Below, in pieces: positions 34,857 to 47,815 of a DNA stretch of 64,000 bases (its first letter is position 1; each line of letters opens with the position of its first letter). A model generated the notes under the pieces. It saw only the letters and a list, made by a program, of their open reading frames with translations, was not told the DNA's origin and did no database searches. A program made the position numbers and the translations under genes. The DNA is from Clusia tigrina (Eukaryota; Arthropoda; Insecta; Diptera; Clusiidae): NCBI GenBank assembly GCA_920105625.2, contig OV050030.1, forward strand, positions 82,859,400-82,923,399, given 5' to 3'.

Positions 34857-35930
34857 CTAGTTCCGGTTGCCCATAAACACGCTGTGCGACAGCGACGATT
34901 GCGGCGATGTCGATCGGGTTGGCGATGGTGATCGGGATACCTGTAGCGATGGCGACGATGTTGGGTCACTCACCTCGAGGTGGGCCGGCTTCAAGCAGTC
35001 CGTAGAGATGGCTTTCTCGACGCCGTTCAAGTCGATGATGCAACTCTTGTCGTTGACCCGGCGAATTACCTTATGGGGGCCCGTATATGGCGGCTCGAGT
35101 GGCCTCCGGATTTTGTCCAGCTTGCAGAATACGTGCGTGCAGTTGCGCAATTTTTTGAAGACGAACGGCTTCTGTCTCGAGTGGTTGGACGCTGGTACTG
35201 GCTTGATCGCTTTTACCAGCTTGCGCAACTGCTCGACGAAAACCGGTTGGGTGGTAGGGTCGTTCTGTTGTCCGAAGAATTCCTCCGGCAGGCGTAGTTG
35301 GGTGCCGAAGAGCATCTCAGCTGGAGTTGCTTTGAGATCCTCTTTGTACGCCGTCCGCATCCCCAATAGCACTGTTGGCAAGGCGTCTGGCCATGTTGTC
35401 TCTGGACTGCACATCAAGGCCGCTTTTAGTGTGTGGTGTAGTCTCTCCACCATGCCGTTTGACTGTGGGTGGTAAGGCGTTGTGTGAACATGATTAGCAC
35501 CAGTCATTTTCGCGAGAGCCGTGAATAGCTCCCCTCGAATTGACCCCCCTGGTCGGAGGTGATGGTGAGTGGCGTGCCGAAAGTGCAGACCCAACTGTGG
35601 AAGAACGCTCGTGCGACGGTCACAGCTCGAATTTCCAGGAGTGGGACAGCCACCGGCCATCGAGAAAAGCGGTCGATGATGGTCAGGCAGTGCGACAGTC
35701 AGCGGTAGCTTGATCAGGCCAACATGAACGTGGCAGAACCTGTCATCTGTCTCCCCGAAGCTTTGCAACTCGGCGCGATTGTGGCGATGGACCTTCTTGC
35801 GTTGGCATGGTTGGCATTCACGGGCCCAGCGGAGCGCGTCCTTGCGCATGCTTGGCCAGAAGTATTTCGCCACCAGACGTTTCGCCGTTGCTCGACCACT
35901 TGGGTGGCAAATAGGGCCGTGTCGCTCCAT
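34857..35930 (-). pseudogene. Gypsy-2 integrase, unit C
   Basis: 357-codon frame. The zinc-binding end Cys-Gln-Pro-Cys is near residues 39-42, and the Glu-containing catalytic motif (Pro-Gln-Ser-Asn-Gly-Met-Val-Glu) and the C-terminal module are in frame. The stretch between about residues 68 and 135, where the two catalytic Asp residues should be, reads correctly only in another frame, so two compensating frameshifts hide the catalytic core. Integrase inserts the cDNA into the genome; this copy cannot. Confidence 0.83.
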
Positions 35931-36642
35931 CGGTAACCAGACAGTAGATCTCGCTGTCGTTGAAAGCGAGGCGATCCAGTTGGATACGCGGGTTCTCCAG
36001 CAGGTGAGGCAGCTCTACGTCAGAGGCTTGCTCCAGGCTGATAGTGGCTTCGTCGAGGATGGAAGGCATCGAGACCGTACAGGTTCGCGAAAGTGCATCT
36101 GCCACAAAGTTTTCTCCCCCGGGAACGTACACAAATCGTGCGATGAACTGGAGCATGAAGTCCAGGTGCCTGCTCTGCCTCGGCGTTGCCTTGTCCGAGC
36201 GTTGGTGTGCGGCGAAGGCGAGCGGCTTGTGGTCCGTGTGGATTGTGAAGACGTGTGCCTCCAGGATCCTCCTGAAGTGTCTGACTGCGGCATACACCGC
36301 GAGCAACTCCCTGTCGTAAGCGCTGTAGCGAGTTTCTGGGGGATTGAGCTTCCTAGAGAAGAACCCCAAAGTGTTCCAGGTCCCATCGGGTTGCTCTTGG
36401 TTGAGTGCCGCTCCGATGGCGGTGCTCGGTGCGTCGGTGTAGAGAGCGATTGGCGCGGTAGGCGAGAGGAAAGCTGAATTTGTGGCCACTGCGATACTCG
36501 CCTTACACTGCTGGAATGCCTGCTCTGTTTGCGTCGTCCAGCTAATCGCCGCCTTCTTCTTCGTGAGGTTCCACAGAAGTTCGTTAAGCGGGGCCTGTAG
36601 TTCCGCGGCGTGCGGTATACACCTGCGGTAATCATTACCCAT
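35818..36642 (-). pseudogene. Gypsy-2 RNase H and connection, unit C
   Basis: 274 codons. Landmarks are Leu-Tyr-Thr-Asp-Ala-Pro, Tyr-Asp-Arg-Glu-Leu-Leu-Ala-Val-Tyr and His-Thr-Asp-His-Lys-Pro-Leu, the acidic residues of the Gypsy RNase H. The tether and the start of the integrase zinc finger follow. It overlaps the RT frame by 8 bp in another frame, so RT and RNase H are split by a frameshift. Confidence 0.85.
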
Positions 36643-37429
36643 ACCCAGGAAACGTCTCAGCTGGGTAGTGTCTGTCGGGCTTGGAAAGGCGTCGATCGCC
36701 TCGATCTTTTGGGCGCGGGGGCCTAAACCCCTCTTTCGAGACCCGATACCCAGCGAATGTAACCTCCTGAGCGAGTTGGCATTTGTCCAGGTTGATGCGT
36801 AGATTCGCCCCTTTCAGCGTCTTCAACAATTGGCTCAAATGGTGCAGGTGTTCGTCATGCGTCTCGGATGCGATGAGCAGGTCGTCTACGTAGCCCTTCA
36901 CGAAGGGAAGTTTCCTCAGTAGGTGATTAATTACCCGCTGAAGCGTTTGCGCGGAGTTACGCAGGCCTAATGGCATACCAACGAGCTCGAAGTGGCCGAA
37001 AGGTGTTGTGACTGCCGTTTTCGGGATGTCCGCTTTGGCAACCGGGATTTGGTAGGAGGCTTTCTGCGGATCTATTACAGAGAAGACTTTTCCCCGGCTC
37101 TCCTGGATCAGGTCCTCGATGATCGGAAGAGGATATCGGTCTGGCAAGGTGCACGCGTTGAGGCGGCGATAGTCGCCAGTGGCTCGCCAGCTTCCATTCG
37201 GCTTTGGTACCATGTGTAGCGGACTAGCCCATGGGCTCGATGATGGGCGTACCACCCCCTTGTCGAGGAGGTCAGCGAACTCTTCTTTGGCAGCAGCACG
37301 TCGTGACGATGAAGTGTCATACCGGCAAGTCTGGTACAGTGGCCATGACCCCTGCTGGTGAAGCGAGTTGCAGGAAGCGCTGGACGAGCTCTCTATACCG
37401 GTCGCCGTGTGGTCCCACAGGTTCATCAA
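36635..37429 (-). pseudogene. Gypsy-2 reverse transcriptase, unit C
   Basis: 264 codons. Trp-Arg-Ala-Thr-Gly-Asp-Tyr-Arg-Arg-Leu-Asn at 81-91, motif A Asp120, Gly-Met-Pro-Leu-Gly-Leu at 151-156 and the catalytic Tyr-Val-Asp-Asp at 180-183 are present. The first roughly 40 residues are probably out of frame with the protease-RT linker. Present only in C and, with a deletion, in D. Confidence 0.87.
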
Positions 37430-37763
37430 TGCGAGCCACTGTGGAGATGCCGTAGATCCGAGCCGAGTCCATGCGGCCCGTTACCGCGAAATTGATAAGG
37501 GGGTCTACGATGCGTCGTCCCCTCAAGTCTAACAGGAGCCCATAGTATGCCAGAAAGTCCGCCCCGAGAATGGCGGTTTGCACATCGGTCACAGTGAACG
37601 CCCAAGTAAAATCCCGTCCTAGGGCGAGGTTCAGCTTCAGCGTGAGCTGCCCGTATGTGGCTATCGGCGACGAGTTGGCGGCGTACAGCGTGAGGCTGTT
37701 TCGCTGTAGTTTGCGGGCGACCGTTCCCCTCGGCAGTAAGGAGACCACTGAACCCGAGTCCAC
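37317..37763 (-). pseudogene. Gypsy-2 aspartic protease, unit C
   Basis: 148 codons starting at the active site (Met-Asp-Ser-Gly-Ser, where family members have Val-Asp-Ser-Gly; the N-terminal strand lies upstream) and running through Ile-Leu-Gly-Ala-Asp-Phe-Leu, the typical flap and C-terminal strand. Confidence 0.82.
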
Positions 37764-37838
37764 GAGAAAGCGACTGGATGTTGTTCGATCCGTTACGTGT
37801 AGACGTTTTTCGGTTGGTGGATGGTCGGCGTCATTCGC

Positions 37839-38793
37839 TCAAGTCGGCGTCGGCAGCGCTAGTTTCCCAACGGCGTCGAGGCGGCGGCCACGGTGGCGGC
37901 AAAAACACACGGTGGTCGGCACTGCTGTGCTGTCACCCGGTATTCCTGGTGATACCAACATTGGCCAGGCGCTGTAGAGCGATCTCGGTGCAGGCTGCGT
38001 GCACGGAATTACCCGTTGAATCGTGCGACGATCTGTTCGCGAATGGAGAGCGGGGTCTCGGAGACGAGAGTGGAGGTGACGTAGCTGCCACTGTAGGTCC
38101 ATTGTCGACCAGCTCGTCAGCTGCCTCTGCGAGCTCCTCCAGGCTGGTACCTTTCAAAATCTTCAGAAGCCGTCGCGTTAACGGCGGCATCAACTCGAGC
38201 CACTTCACTCGGATAACGGCATCCGTGGCCCTGTCACCTGCCAAGGCGCGCAGCTGCCGCAGGAGTTGAGACAGCTTCCTGTCACCCAGCTCGAGTTGGG
38301 TGAGCAGCTTGTGGAGCTGTCGATCCGCCGAGACGGTGAGGCGACTTAGTATGGCTGCCTTCAGCGCCTCATACTTCCCCACGAACGGCACCGTGCGGAG
38401 TACATCCGCAACCTCGGAAATAGTCTCCGGGTCGAGCGCCGCAACTACTAAATTGTAACGGCTGTTGTCGTTTCGCACATGGTGGACCTGGAACGCTGCC
38501 TCGATCTGATAAAACCACAGATCAGGGTTACTCCTCCAGAAAGGTGGGAGCCGGCAGCTGTTCACCGCCTCGATCGCGGGCGGCGACGAAAAGGAGGCGT
38601 ATCCCCTAGGTTCCCCTGCACGGTGTGGCGGCGGGTGTGTCGGTAGCAGCAATGGCGCTAGCATAGCCAGCTGTGCGTGCGCATGCACGTGCGGTGAATG
38701 TGGCTGCTGGTGCGGAGCTTGTGTTGCTTGAGTCGGCGGCTGCTGCGGTGGTGCCGGCGGCACCGGTCCTGAGGCCGCTGGCAAGTGGAGCAT
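37839..38793 (-). pseudogene. Gypsy-2 gag with CHCC finger, unit C
   Basis: Gag frame 37933-38793 (286 codons) and finger-side frame 37839-38102. Gag ends earlier here than in A and B because of a nearby substitution (a stop follows Asn-Thr-Gly). The finger has the Cys-x2-His-x9-Cys-x3-Cys spacing. Confidence 0.82.
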
Positions 38794-38850
38794 CCTGTGC
38801 GTCGTGTGCTGGTTATATAATATACCCCTCTGGGTGGGGCGAATACGTGT

Positions 38851-38868
38851 ATCACGTCGGGCTCACCA
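38851..38868 (-). promoter_or_regulatory. Primer-binding site for tRNA-Trp with one mismatch, unit C
   Basis: 17 of 18 bases match tRNA-Trp; base 38862 is C where the other units have G. Confidence 0.88.
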
Positions 38869-39018
38869 ATTTGGCTGCTCGCATGTTCAACGTTGCGTAA
38901 TTAATATAACTTTTAATTGCGCTCTATAACACGTCACCAGAGCTTCAGCACAGAAAGAGAAAGAGAGTTGGATGAAAGGCCGGAAACACGAAGTGTGTTG
39001 TTCAGCAGCCAACACAGG

Positions 39019-40740
39019 CTAGTTCCACTTGCCCATAAACATGCTGTGCAGGTATCCCCGAAAACCTCCGTGGCCTGTCAGCAATTGTGTGACGTAGAAA
39101 TTCACCTCACCATGAGACCCTTTTACCCATTTCTGAATGTTGGGGATCAGCCCTCTTGTCCAGCGGCCATTTGTAGAAGTATCCCACTGGGCTTGCCACT
39201 CTTGAAGGGTCTTCCGCTCTCCAATTTCCAAGAGCTCCTCTACATTTGTCGCGTGTGTCCCTTTGGCGTGGTAGAGGTTCATCGCTTCTTTCGCTAGCAA
39301 GTTCACGGGAATCATGCCGGCTATTACCAAAGTGGCATCTGTGGATACGATGCGGTATGCGCAGATCACTCGTAGTGCACTTCTCCTGTATGCTGCGTCA
39401 ATGGTGCGGACGTAAGCGTTCACATCCGCGTTTTCGGCCCATATTGGCGCCCCATAGAGAATAATGGATCTGACAACCCCGGCGATGAGTCGCCTTTTCC
39501 GCTGTCTGGGTCCTCCCACGTTGGGCATTATTCTACAAAGGAGAGAACATGTGTTTCCTGCCTTATCTACCAAGCGCCGCAGATGTTCTTTGAAGGTAAG
39601 CCGCGCGTCTATCCACACCACTCCTAGGTACTTGAGGTGTGGAATCGTGGTTATGGCACATCTACCAACTCTTATTTCCACTACCTCCAATACTCTGGGG
39701 CTCGAAACCAGGATTGCCTCGGTCTTGTGTTCAGCCAAGCTAAGTCCAACGTTTGCAAGCCATCTTCCGACGGTAGCCACAGTTCGGTTGGCCTCTGCTA
39801 CCACTTCCTCCAAGTATTTAGCTGTGATTACCAATGCTATGTCGTCCGCGTATCCGATGAGTTTGACACCATCAGGGACCTGTACGCGGAGGATGCCGTC
39901 GTACATAGCATTCCAGAGTAACGGTCCAAGCACCGATCCCTGGGGAACTTCTCCAAGAATTTTGTGCGACTCCACACCTTTTTCGGACTGGTAGAGCAGG
40001 ATCCTATCGCTGAAGTAGCTGGCAATCATTCGTCTCAGGTAGATGGGTACCCCAAACTCTGCTAACGCTTTGGCTATGCGCTCCCAGCTAGCTGAGTTGA
40101 AAGTGTTTTTGACATCTAGGGTGACCACAAGGCAATACCTCTTGGTTCCACCCCTCCATCGTTTCCCCTGGATCGCTGTTTTAGCTGTCTGGACAAGCTC
40201 GTTGATGGCGTCCACGGTAGATCTCGCCTTCCGGAAACCATATTGCCGTTTTGAGAGCCCTCCAGATTTTGCAATGGCCTCATCAATCCTGTCAGAGATT
40301 ATCCGCTCCAGAATTGTTCCCGCCGTATCTAACATGCAGAGCGGGCGGTACGCTGAAGGGTCCTCTGTTGGTTTGTTGGCTTTCAGCACCAGGACCAATC
40401 GTTGCCTCTTCCATCTCTTGGTGAAAATGCCTTCTCTCAGGCAAGCGTCGTACATTTTCCTCATTGGCTCTGGGTTCAGTGCAGCTGCGGTCTTGAGCAC
40501 TCGGTTGGGGATTCCATCTGGGCCGGGTGCTTTCTGGTCTCCAAACTTCCCAACCGCCCGCAACACATCGTCTATAGTCAGACTAGGTATTGATTCCTCC
40601 GTTTGCTCCAGAGGGAGCTCGTATAGGACATAATTCCGTACTGGAAAGAGCTGTGCCACTATGCGTCTGAGCAACATTGGACAGGTTGGGGCTGGCTGCC
40701 AATAACAGGGCAATTTTCGCATGACAAGTCTATATGCCAT
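39019..40740 (-). CDS. R1-clade LINE reverse transcriptase frame, unit C
   Basis: 573 codons open. Differs from B by a Gln-to-Arg change near residue 35 and an Arg-to-Trp change at the LTR-encoded end. Catalytic motifs intact. Confidence 0.88.
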   Translation of the reverse strand: MAYRLVMRKLPCYWQPAPTCPMLLRRIVAQLFPVRNYVLYELPLEQTEESIPSLTIDDVLRAVGKFGDQKAPGPDGIPNRVLKTAAALNPEPMRKMYDACLREGIFTKRWKRQRLVLVLKANKPTEDPSAYRPLCMLDTAGTILERIISDRIDEAIAKSGGLSKRQYGFRKARSTVDAINELVQTAKTAIQGKRWRGGTKRYCLVVTLDVKNTFNSASWERIAKALAEFGVPIYLRRMIASYFSDRILLYQSEKGVESHKILGEVPQGSVLGPLLWNAMYDGILRVQVPDGVKLIGYADDIALVITAKYLEEVVAEANRTVATVGRWLANVGLSLAEHKTEAILVSSPRVLEVVEIRVGRCAITTIPHLKYLGVVWIDARLTFKEHLRRLVDKAGNTCSLLCRIMPNVGGPRQRKRRLIAGVVRSIILYGAPIWAENADVNAYVRTIDAAYRRSALRVICAYRIVSTDATLVIAGMIPVNLLAKEAMNLYHAKGTHATNVEELLEIGERKTLQEWQAQWDTSTNGRWTRGLIPNIQKWVKGSHGEVNFYVTQLLTGHGGFRGYLHSMFMGKWN

Positions 40741-41641
40741 GCCCCATGGGTAATCCTCAACTTGTGCGCATAATTCAGAGAATCTGGTGCTTTTGCTCTT
40801 CTTAATTGCCTATTTAGAACTTTTCTGATTTCCTTGAAGGCCTGGTGCTTCTGCAGGGAATCTGGTTTCCGTATGGAACGTTGATACATTCTCCTCGCAG
40901 CATGGCATGCTTTGCGGAGTTCACCTATTGCATCCGTCCACCAGTAGACAGGTTTATGCCTCCCACCATATGCTCTCCTGGGCATTGCCGCGTAGGAGGC
41001 GTTTTCTGACTTCCTTGCCAGCTGATTCGCCATTTCTTCTGCATTGCCTTCCAGCACCAAACCTTCAAGCATCATTTCTAGGACGTGTTAGTCACGGCTG
41101 TTTGTCCTCCAGCCTTTCAATGTCGGACCTATCCGCTGCCATTTCCGGGGCTTCTCCAGTTTGCAGATGATAGCTTGGTAATCGCTGTGGGTGTATATGT
41201 CACTCACCAGATATTTTGCACCCCTCACCAGCCTGCTACATACGAAGATTAGGTGTATCGCAGAGCTGGCACCTCCTCTGGCAAAAGTCATCTCGCCGGT
41301 ATTCAAGAGGATGGCGTCAAGTGCTGCGAGTGCATCCATGAGGATATGACCCATTCAGTTGCCCATGCGTTGAAATCGCCAGCAATTACTACAGGGTTCC
41401 TGCCGTGCGCATCTAGAACGAGTCTATCTACCGCCGACTCAAACTCATCCGTAGTTAGGCTTGGTGCCATGTAGCAACTGTAAACCGTGGTTCCTCCTAT
41501 GGTTGCCCTGAATAATTTTTCATCCCTCCTGACGTCCGCGAGTTTAGGTGGCTTGACTCCACACACCCATATTGCAGCTCGGCAAGTATTGTCCTCGACA
41601 CAGACTCCTTGGTGCTTCCGACGATATGGTTCACTGAGCAC
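40659..41641 (-). pseudogene. R1-clade LINE endonuclease and linker, broken, unit C
   Basis: Frames 41303-41641, 41088-41354 and 40659-41075; same lesions as in A. Confidence 0.78.
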
Positions 41642-41671
41642 AGCAGTGATTGAGGTTCAGCTGGAGTAACT

Positions 41672-42909
41672 TCATTCCATGAGTTTTGACTCCTTTACTG
41701 CTTGCTTATACGACGAACATATTCTGCATCCTGTCGAGTGATCCGTATCCTTGCGCCTCCTTTGGCCTTTGGTCTTGCAGAGTGCACAGGTTGGGCTTTT
41801 GCTACACTCGCTGGCGTTGTGGCCTTCGCTGATCTGGCTCTGTATGCAAGCTCCCTTGAGGACTTGTGTCAACCCTTGCATGGCCTCCGTGCTCCGGCAT
41901 AGACAACCATGGGATCATGAAGGCGACTGTACTACGGGCAGCGATAACGACTCTGAGCGGGAACCCAAAACGCATGAACAAGATAAATAACAAAGAAAAC
42001 AACAACAACAACAATAACGAGGGAGCAAAAAACATCCGAGGGAGCCGCATCTGTAGCACCGATTCCGCCAGTCCTCCTTGCTACTACACTTTTTGGCAAT
42101 ATGGCCAATCTCCATGCACTTGTAGCAACGTGTGGGTACTACCTTTCCAAACACCCAACAAGAGGTCCATCCGACTCTCAGTTTCCCGGCCAGTACCGCC
42201 GCATCCGCCTTTTGCCTTTTGGGTACCGCTCGGCTCGTTGGGCTGGTTCCGTCGTCTTCTGCGTTTTCGCGGGGACGCTTCGGCATTGCAACGGAAGCCG
42301 CGTAGCTCCTTGCCAGTGGCGATACGCTGGCTTGGACCTCCTTGTCCTCCTGCGCTTTACAGATTTGCATATGCTTGTTTGCTCGCTGCAGTAGTGGTGG
42401 TTGAACGGTGACGATGCCATCGGCATCCCGTTCTTGCGCCACTTCTAGGCACATGTCGCGGATCTTCGCAGCCTTTCGTTTAATGTCCGAATGGACATTA
42501 TGTCGCTGATGAGTGCCTCGGTATGCCACTCTAGCACAGCCATTTTCCCCTTCGCATTCACTTCCGGCGGCGGGTAGATTGCCATCTTCCCTAGCATGTC
42601 TGACTTACATGCCACCTGCATTTGCATCTCCCCCGGATCACCCAGGGAGTTTCTCCGCACCGTCAGTCGCTGGTCCTGCCCACCACTAGGTGGGGTCCGG
42701 CGCAGTATGGAGCTTCTATTGAAAGGGTCCTGCTCCCTGCTTTTGTTTTTTGCTCCCTCGTTATTGTTGTTGTTGGTTTCTTTGTTATTTATTTTGTTCA
42801 TGCGTTTTGGGTTCCCGCTCAGAGTCGTTATCGCTGCCCGTAGTACAGTCGCCTTCATGATCCCATGGTTGTCTATGCCGGAGCACGGAGGCCATGCAAG
42901 GGTTGACAA
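41672..42909 (-). pseudogene. R1-clade LINE ORF1, disrupted, unit C
   Basis: Same split knuckle and frameshift. C and D share a silent change (CGCAGCC for CGCCGCC near 42468) that A and B lack. Confidence 0.75.
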
Positions 42910-42948
42910 AAGTCCTCAAGGGAGCTTGCATACAGAGCCAGATCAGCG
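41827..42948. repeat. Inverted duplication inside LINE ORF1, unit C
   Basis: Arms 41827-42034 and 42745-42948, sequence as in A. Confidence 0.9.
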
Positions 42949-43901
42949 TTAGTCGCGAATTTTACATCCGAGCCTGTACCGCCAACTTAATGGGGTCGGA
43001 CATCGAGCGTTCTCCGAGACCTGCCAAGATTTTAATTGCCTCCGTCCCAATTGTGGCATTAAGCTGCCAGCCATTTCGATAAGATTTCACTCTTACGTAC
43101 TAAACTGACAGCATGCCACCATCGTCAGCCCATATCCATAATTAAAAAAAAAAAAATGTCCGGTATCACAAACGTAAGGCCTTACGGGTCTCGACCTTAG
43201 TACCGCTAAGCGCTAGGCGCACAGCTGCCACATGCCTGGGGCCTGACCAAGGTGTTGGTTATCTGAATTCACTCTTGGATTTTTATGGTCCAACGATGAT
43301 ACCACGAAGTCCCTCGGTGGTGAAACGATGCTCCGCGCCCGTCCCTCGATGGTCCCTCGTTGTCCATCGGTGCCCCTTCAGCCGCCCCTCCGGGGTCATC
43401 GCTGAAAGAGTCGTTGCTCACTTCGGCTAGCAACCAGAGGTTGCTGGTATACCATTGCCCGGGTCCGCCACGATGATGCAGTGAGTTTTCTTGGAAGAGT
43501 TCTCTGTAAGGATCACCCTGGCCTCTCCCTGGTAAGTGGCTATCAGAGTATTTACCTTCAGATTATCTACCCTGACCCCAGCTATAATTCATGGCAATGT
43601 TCATGTCTTAACATCAAAATGTTGAGTGGAGACTCCATATGTTAATGTCATACCAAAAAAATTAAACATTATGTCAAGAAAGCAGTTCTGCTAGAAACCA
43701 TGAAATAAATTTGATGTTTCACTCGAATTTAACGTTTGTCTATTTAAAAATGGCACCAATTAAATTTAATAGAAGCGAAATAATTAATTTTATAATTATT
43801 TATCGAGAATTTGAATGTTTGAGCAATTGCAAACTGTTCAATTTCTGATTGCAGTTTTTTTAACTCTCTTAAAGCATTCAATGCGAGAACGCATCTGTTG
43901 T

Positions 43902-44661
43902 TTACTGTTCAAAGCCATGTAAAAAATGAAATGCTTTAACATAATTTGCCCACTTCATATTCTGACAGCCATCAGCTACTCTAACATGAACATGAACTTT
44001 GCTATGAATTATAGCTAGTCGAGACACTATGTAAGTAAGGGAATTTTTTCTGGGTAGAGAATTTCCCATATCTGTTTTTTTATAGATTATTGTTTGACTA
44101 AAATACATTTACCAGGTGTTATTAATAGAAGACCGCTCTCTAAATGTCATTTTCTCTCAGTCATAATAAGTGTCAAAATGAACAAACAATGTTGCTTCTT
44201 TTGTAAATTTTGGATGCTATTTTCGGGCTTTGCATTTATGTTCGTAATAAGTTAAAACTCAAATGCCCTTTATTTTTTTGGGTTCTTTTTTCATTTATTA
44301 TTATTTCAAAACAAAATTATACATACACACATATAACAGCTAATATAACTTAATATAAAATTTTCAATAATTTACTATTGCCTATTATTCTGTTTTTTTT
44401 TAGTTGCTAATTTATTTATTTTTTAAATACAATTCTAAAATACATTCGACATTTAAAAAAAATTGTTTTACCGCATTTGGTAAATTAATTTTAATGCTTA
44501 ATTCCATTAACTTTTCACGGAAATTCTTGCAGCGCACAATTTTATTTCCGTTGAACTCTATAAAAATGATCTCTAATGATTGCGTCTTTAGGAACGCTGA
44601 AAAATCTAACTTTTTCCTTTCTCCATGTATTATTGCAAATAACGCAACGATAATGCACCAT
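43902..44661 (-). pseudogene. P-element-like relic with THAP domain, unit C
   Basis: THAP start complement(44542..44661), possible downstream piece 43902-44108. One substitution near 44490 lies between them. Confidence 0.5.
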
Positions 44662-44961
44662 TTTTCTATTTATTATTGTTCATATATATTTTTAAATGAT
44701 TTCACTACACTTTGGAAGCTGAGGACAATAATTTAAAATTTCCCTCTTTTAGTTTCTCAATGTATACAACATTCGCTACGAGAGCAGATTTGACACATAT
44801 TATGACTGTTCATCAGTCATTTTGGTACAAGCACCGAACTGGTAACGTTTTAAGGAAGAATATCCTTAAACACTGGCAATCAATCGGCCTCGATTGAGCT
44901 AACAATGACTGGTCACGTTCTTGTTCCTCTTCCAAAAATTCATAACTAGAACATTCATCAG

Positions 44962-45491
44962 TTGATATATCATCAAGTGAGTCTAATGTGTGTTGCCTTC
45001 TGAGTCCATTACATCTGATTTGTTTTTAATTTTTAACCACTTTCTCATTCTAGTTGAATCAATTACACTATTGTATGGTATTTGGGTTACTTGACAATTT
45101 TCTACATCTGTTACTACATAACGATAGTAATCTAATTGTTTACGGACTACATTTCTTTATAAGTTTTTTGTTTTTCCCTACCGTTGTCTAGACATTCATT
45201 ATTACCACCAAGTCACCCGGTTTGAATTGTCTTGCAGGCTTATGGCTTTCATCAAAATATTTGTAGTTGCGCGATTGAGATTTTCTGATTGCACACTCGT
45301 TTTTCATTTAATTCTTTACATTCTTTTGAATAAAACTCATCTAAATCAATTACCTTACCACGCTGTTCAACATCAAATAGCAACTTACTGAGTGTTTCTT
45401 TAGTTGCACAGTGAGTTAACACCCGGCTGGAAGATTTGCCTAAATGCGCACTCTGAAAACTGTCCCGTCAGCATTTGGGATGTTGGGAAAC
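44962..45491 (-). pseudogene. Gypsy integrase C-terminal relic, unit C
   Basis: Same broken frames as in A. Confidence 0.6.
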
Positions 45492-45554
45492 ATTCCAATC
45501 GCATCATCCAGCAGCCACAGATATTGTAAACATATAAGTGAGATATAAACACAT

Positions 45555-45940
45555 AAGCGAAGTATTGTAAACACATACGAGTAAGCGATGTTTCGTATAG
45601 CTTTAAGATACAATTTTCAGTTAGTTCATAAGTAAACTCGGAAAGTATAAGTTCATACGTAAACTTATCAGTGAATAAAGTTTTATTTTTAAAATCCAAA
45701 ACTTCACCAAAACTTATTAATTTAGTGCACAGTATTGTTCAAAGCAAATATTTTGTTTCCAGTCAGTATAATTTATTGGCTCAGTTATTTTCGCTAATAT
45801 AGATCTTAAGACACGGTTTAACTTGACCCTTCGACTAGGTCGATGCAACAGCGTTTAGTATATGTATAATGTTTTTATCCTCACAAAATCCGTTAAATTC
45901 TGACGATCGCTTACTCGTATGTGTTTACAATACTTCGCTT
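45555..45940. repeat. Perfect 35-bp inverted repeats, unit C
   Basis: Arms 45555-45589 and 45906-45940, unchanged. Confidence 0.8.
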
Positions 45941-46740
45941 TAGGTATGTGCATATATAACTAACTGCAATTTGATGGGCATATTCGTTCGTGGTGCAGTG
46001 GGATCGCTACGCTCGGCTTATGGTTAAACAGCCAGGTTAGGCCGAACTGTAATATAATAATATATATAAATATAAGTAGTGAAACGTATCTTACGTATTA
46101 TTGCATACGTGCCTTAACTTTAAAGTATGTAAAGTGTGGCGACACCTTTAAATGTAAACCCAGCCAACTTCAATCTTGGGCTCTTCCTTTTTTGTTGTAC
46201 ACTAGTTCTTGCGATTTTGTAAAAATCCTTTAAATTTACAATAATTATTCATTAACTAATAAATAAAAAAACCAATCAAAATTTTAAATCCCTCTCAATA
46301 AATATTTGTCAAGGATATGTTTTGACAAGGTAAAAAAATCGTGAATTTTATTTCTCCCCTAAAAATATATAGGTCTTGTTTTGATTAATTTCATTTAATC
46401 AATGTATTTACGAATGAAGAGTAACAAAAAATACTTAAATACAAAAAGCATATAAAAAACAAAATGAGTAAAAAAATTTGCTGTTAAGAGTTTACAATTA
46501 TTTTTACAATTCTCTTTGGAACTAATTTAGCTGCGAAATGCAATTACCGTTATGAAATTGATGCTTCACTATGCTTGGTGCGCATTCTAGATCCAAATTA
46601 TTCAAAAATAGTAGTTCCTTGCGCATCGAATGCAGAATTTTTAATAAAATTATTGTGAATTTAAGAAAAAGAACCTTATTCTAAATGACTCAGTTGGTTT
46701 ACTATAACCACCGCATCCGATAAATTGTCCGAGATGTTTC
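45941..46740. other. AT-rich unassigned spacer, unit C
   Basis: Nothing recognisable; nearly identical to the same spacer in A and B. Confidence 0.5.
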
Positions 46741-47270
46741 CTTGACAATTAAAAAAAACCAATACATTGAAAACCGATTGTCTTTCGCTAGGATGTACTT
46801 TGTCATACCGAATGACTATTAGGATGAAGCTATATTGCGCAAGACCCAAACCATGCTTTACTATAATGGTGGGCCTAATAGAGTATGGCAACAACCTTTA
46901 AAAGCATTGGAAAATTGAAATATTATATTATATTCCAATATTTAAATTCAGCAAACTTTATGTCATTGCATATATAGTAAAGGAATAGGAGAAATAGATT
47001 TCATAGAGAAGTAAATGGAAGCAAAACAATATTAGGATATTTATAAACAGCGCAGATCATTGCGGGTTCAATATTGATAACAATATGCAATTCAAATTTT
47101 ACCAAGATAATGACCCAAAACATAAGGCGCAGATCGTAAGGATGTGGGTTCTTTATAATTACAAAAAAGTGTTATATACGGCAGCACAGAGTCCACACTT
47201 AAAACCATTAGAAAATTTGTGGAAACTTTTAAGAAAAACTGAGCACTGTAATACTAGAGGATTGATATAA
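46741..47270 (+). pseudogene. Tc1-like transposase relic, unit C
   Basis: Frame 47085-47270 as in A, with ATG and the DD34E spacing kept. It shares one base near 46790 (TCTTTCG) with B rather than A. Confidence 0.75.
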
Positions 47271-47815
47271 AATACCTAGCGAATACGATGTACAGAAGTT
47301 GATTTATACCATGAGGAGAATACAACAAGTCATTATAAGTACTAAAGGGAGTCATACAAAATATTAAAACCTTTTAATGTGCTAATTTTCTTTTCTTTCT
47401 TTCATTTTTATACATAAGCTCTAATTTGTAAAAACACTTTCTTGACAGACAATTTTTTGGCTACTTTTTGTTTTTATGTTTTTTTTTTTAAATTTGATTA
47501 TAATATGTTTGTTGTTAGTGTTCATCAGTAAATACATTAATTAAATGAATTGAATTAAAAAATTAATCAAACAATAAAGAAGTACTATATTATGTACGCA
47601 GAAAATCAATTTTTTTTAACATTTCATTATTTATTGAAACTTCTAAATAAGAACTAATAATAAGTAAAAAAATCTTACATAACTATATTTTATATTTAAA
47701 CCTTAGCCTAAGGGTAAATAAATTGAATATATAATACACTATATATAAAAGAATAATGAATAAAATTCATGATAAATCCATTGTAAATTAAAGTAAAAAT
47801 TTACGTTAATACGTT
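47271..47815. other. AT-rich spacer at the C/D unit border
   Basis: As in the other borders, but six bases are lost at a short direct repeat (CCTTAGCCTAAGG for CCTTAGCCAATGCTAAGG near 47701). Confidence 0.5.

Larger units (their letters stand above)
39042..43582 (-). mobile_element. R1-clade LINE, 3' truncated, unit C
   Basis: Same arrangement as in A. The 5' region is 42949-43582, with a 13-A run near 43144-43156. Confidence 0.8.

Noticed and set aside
35779..36477. 232-codon plus-strand frame over the Gypsy-2 RNase H/integrase region
   Set aside because: Antisense shadow of RNase H, whose acidic motifs are clear on the minus strand.
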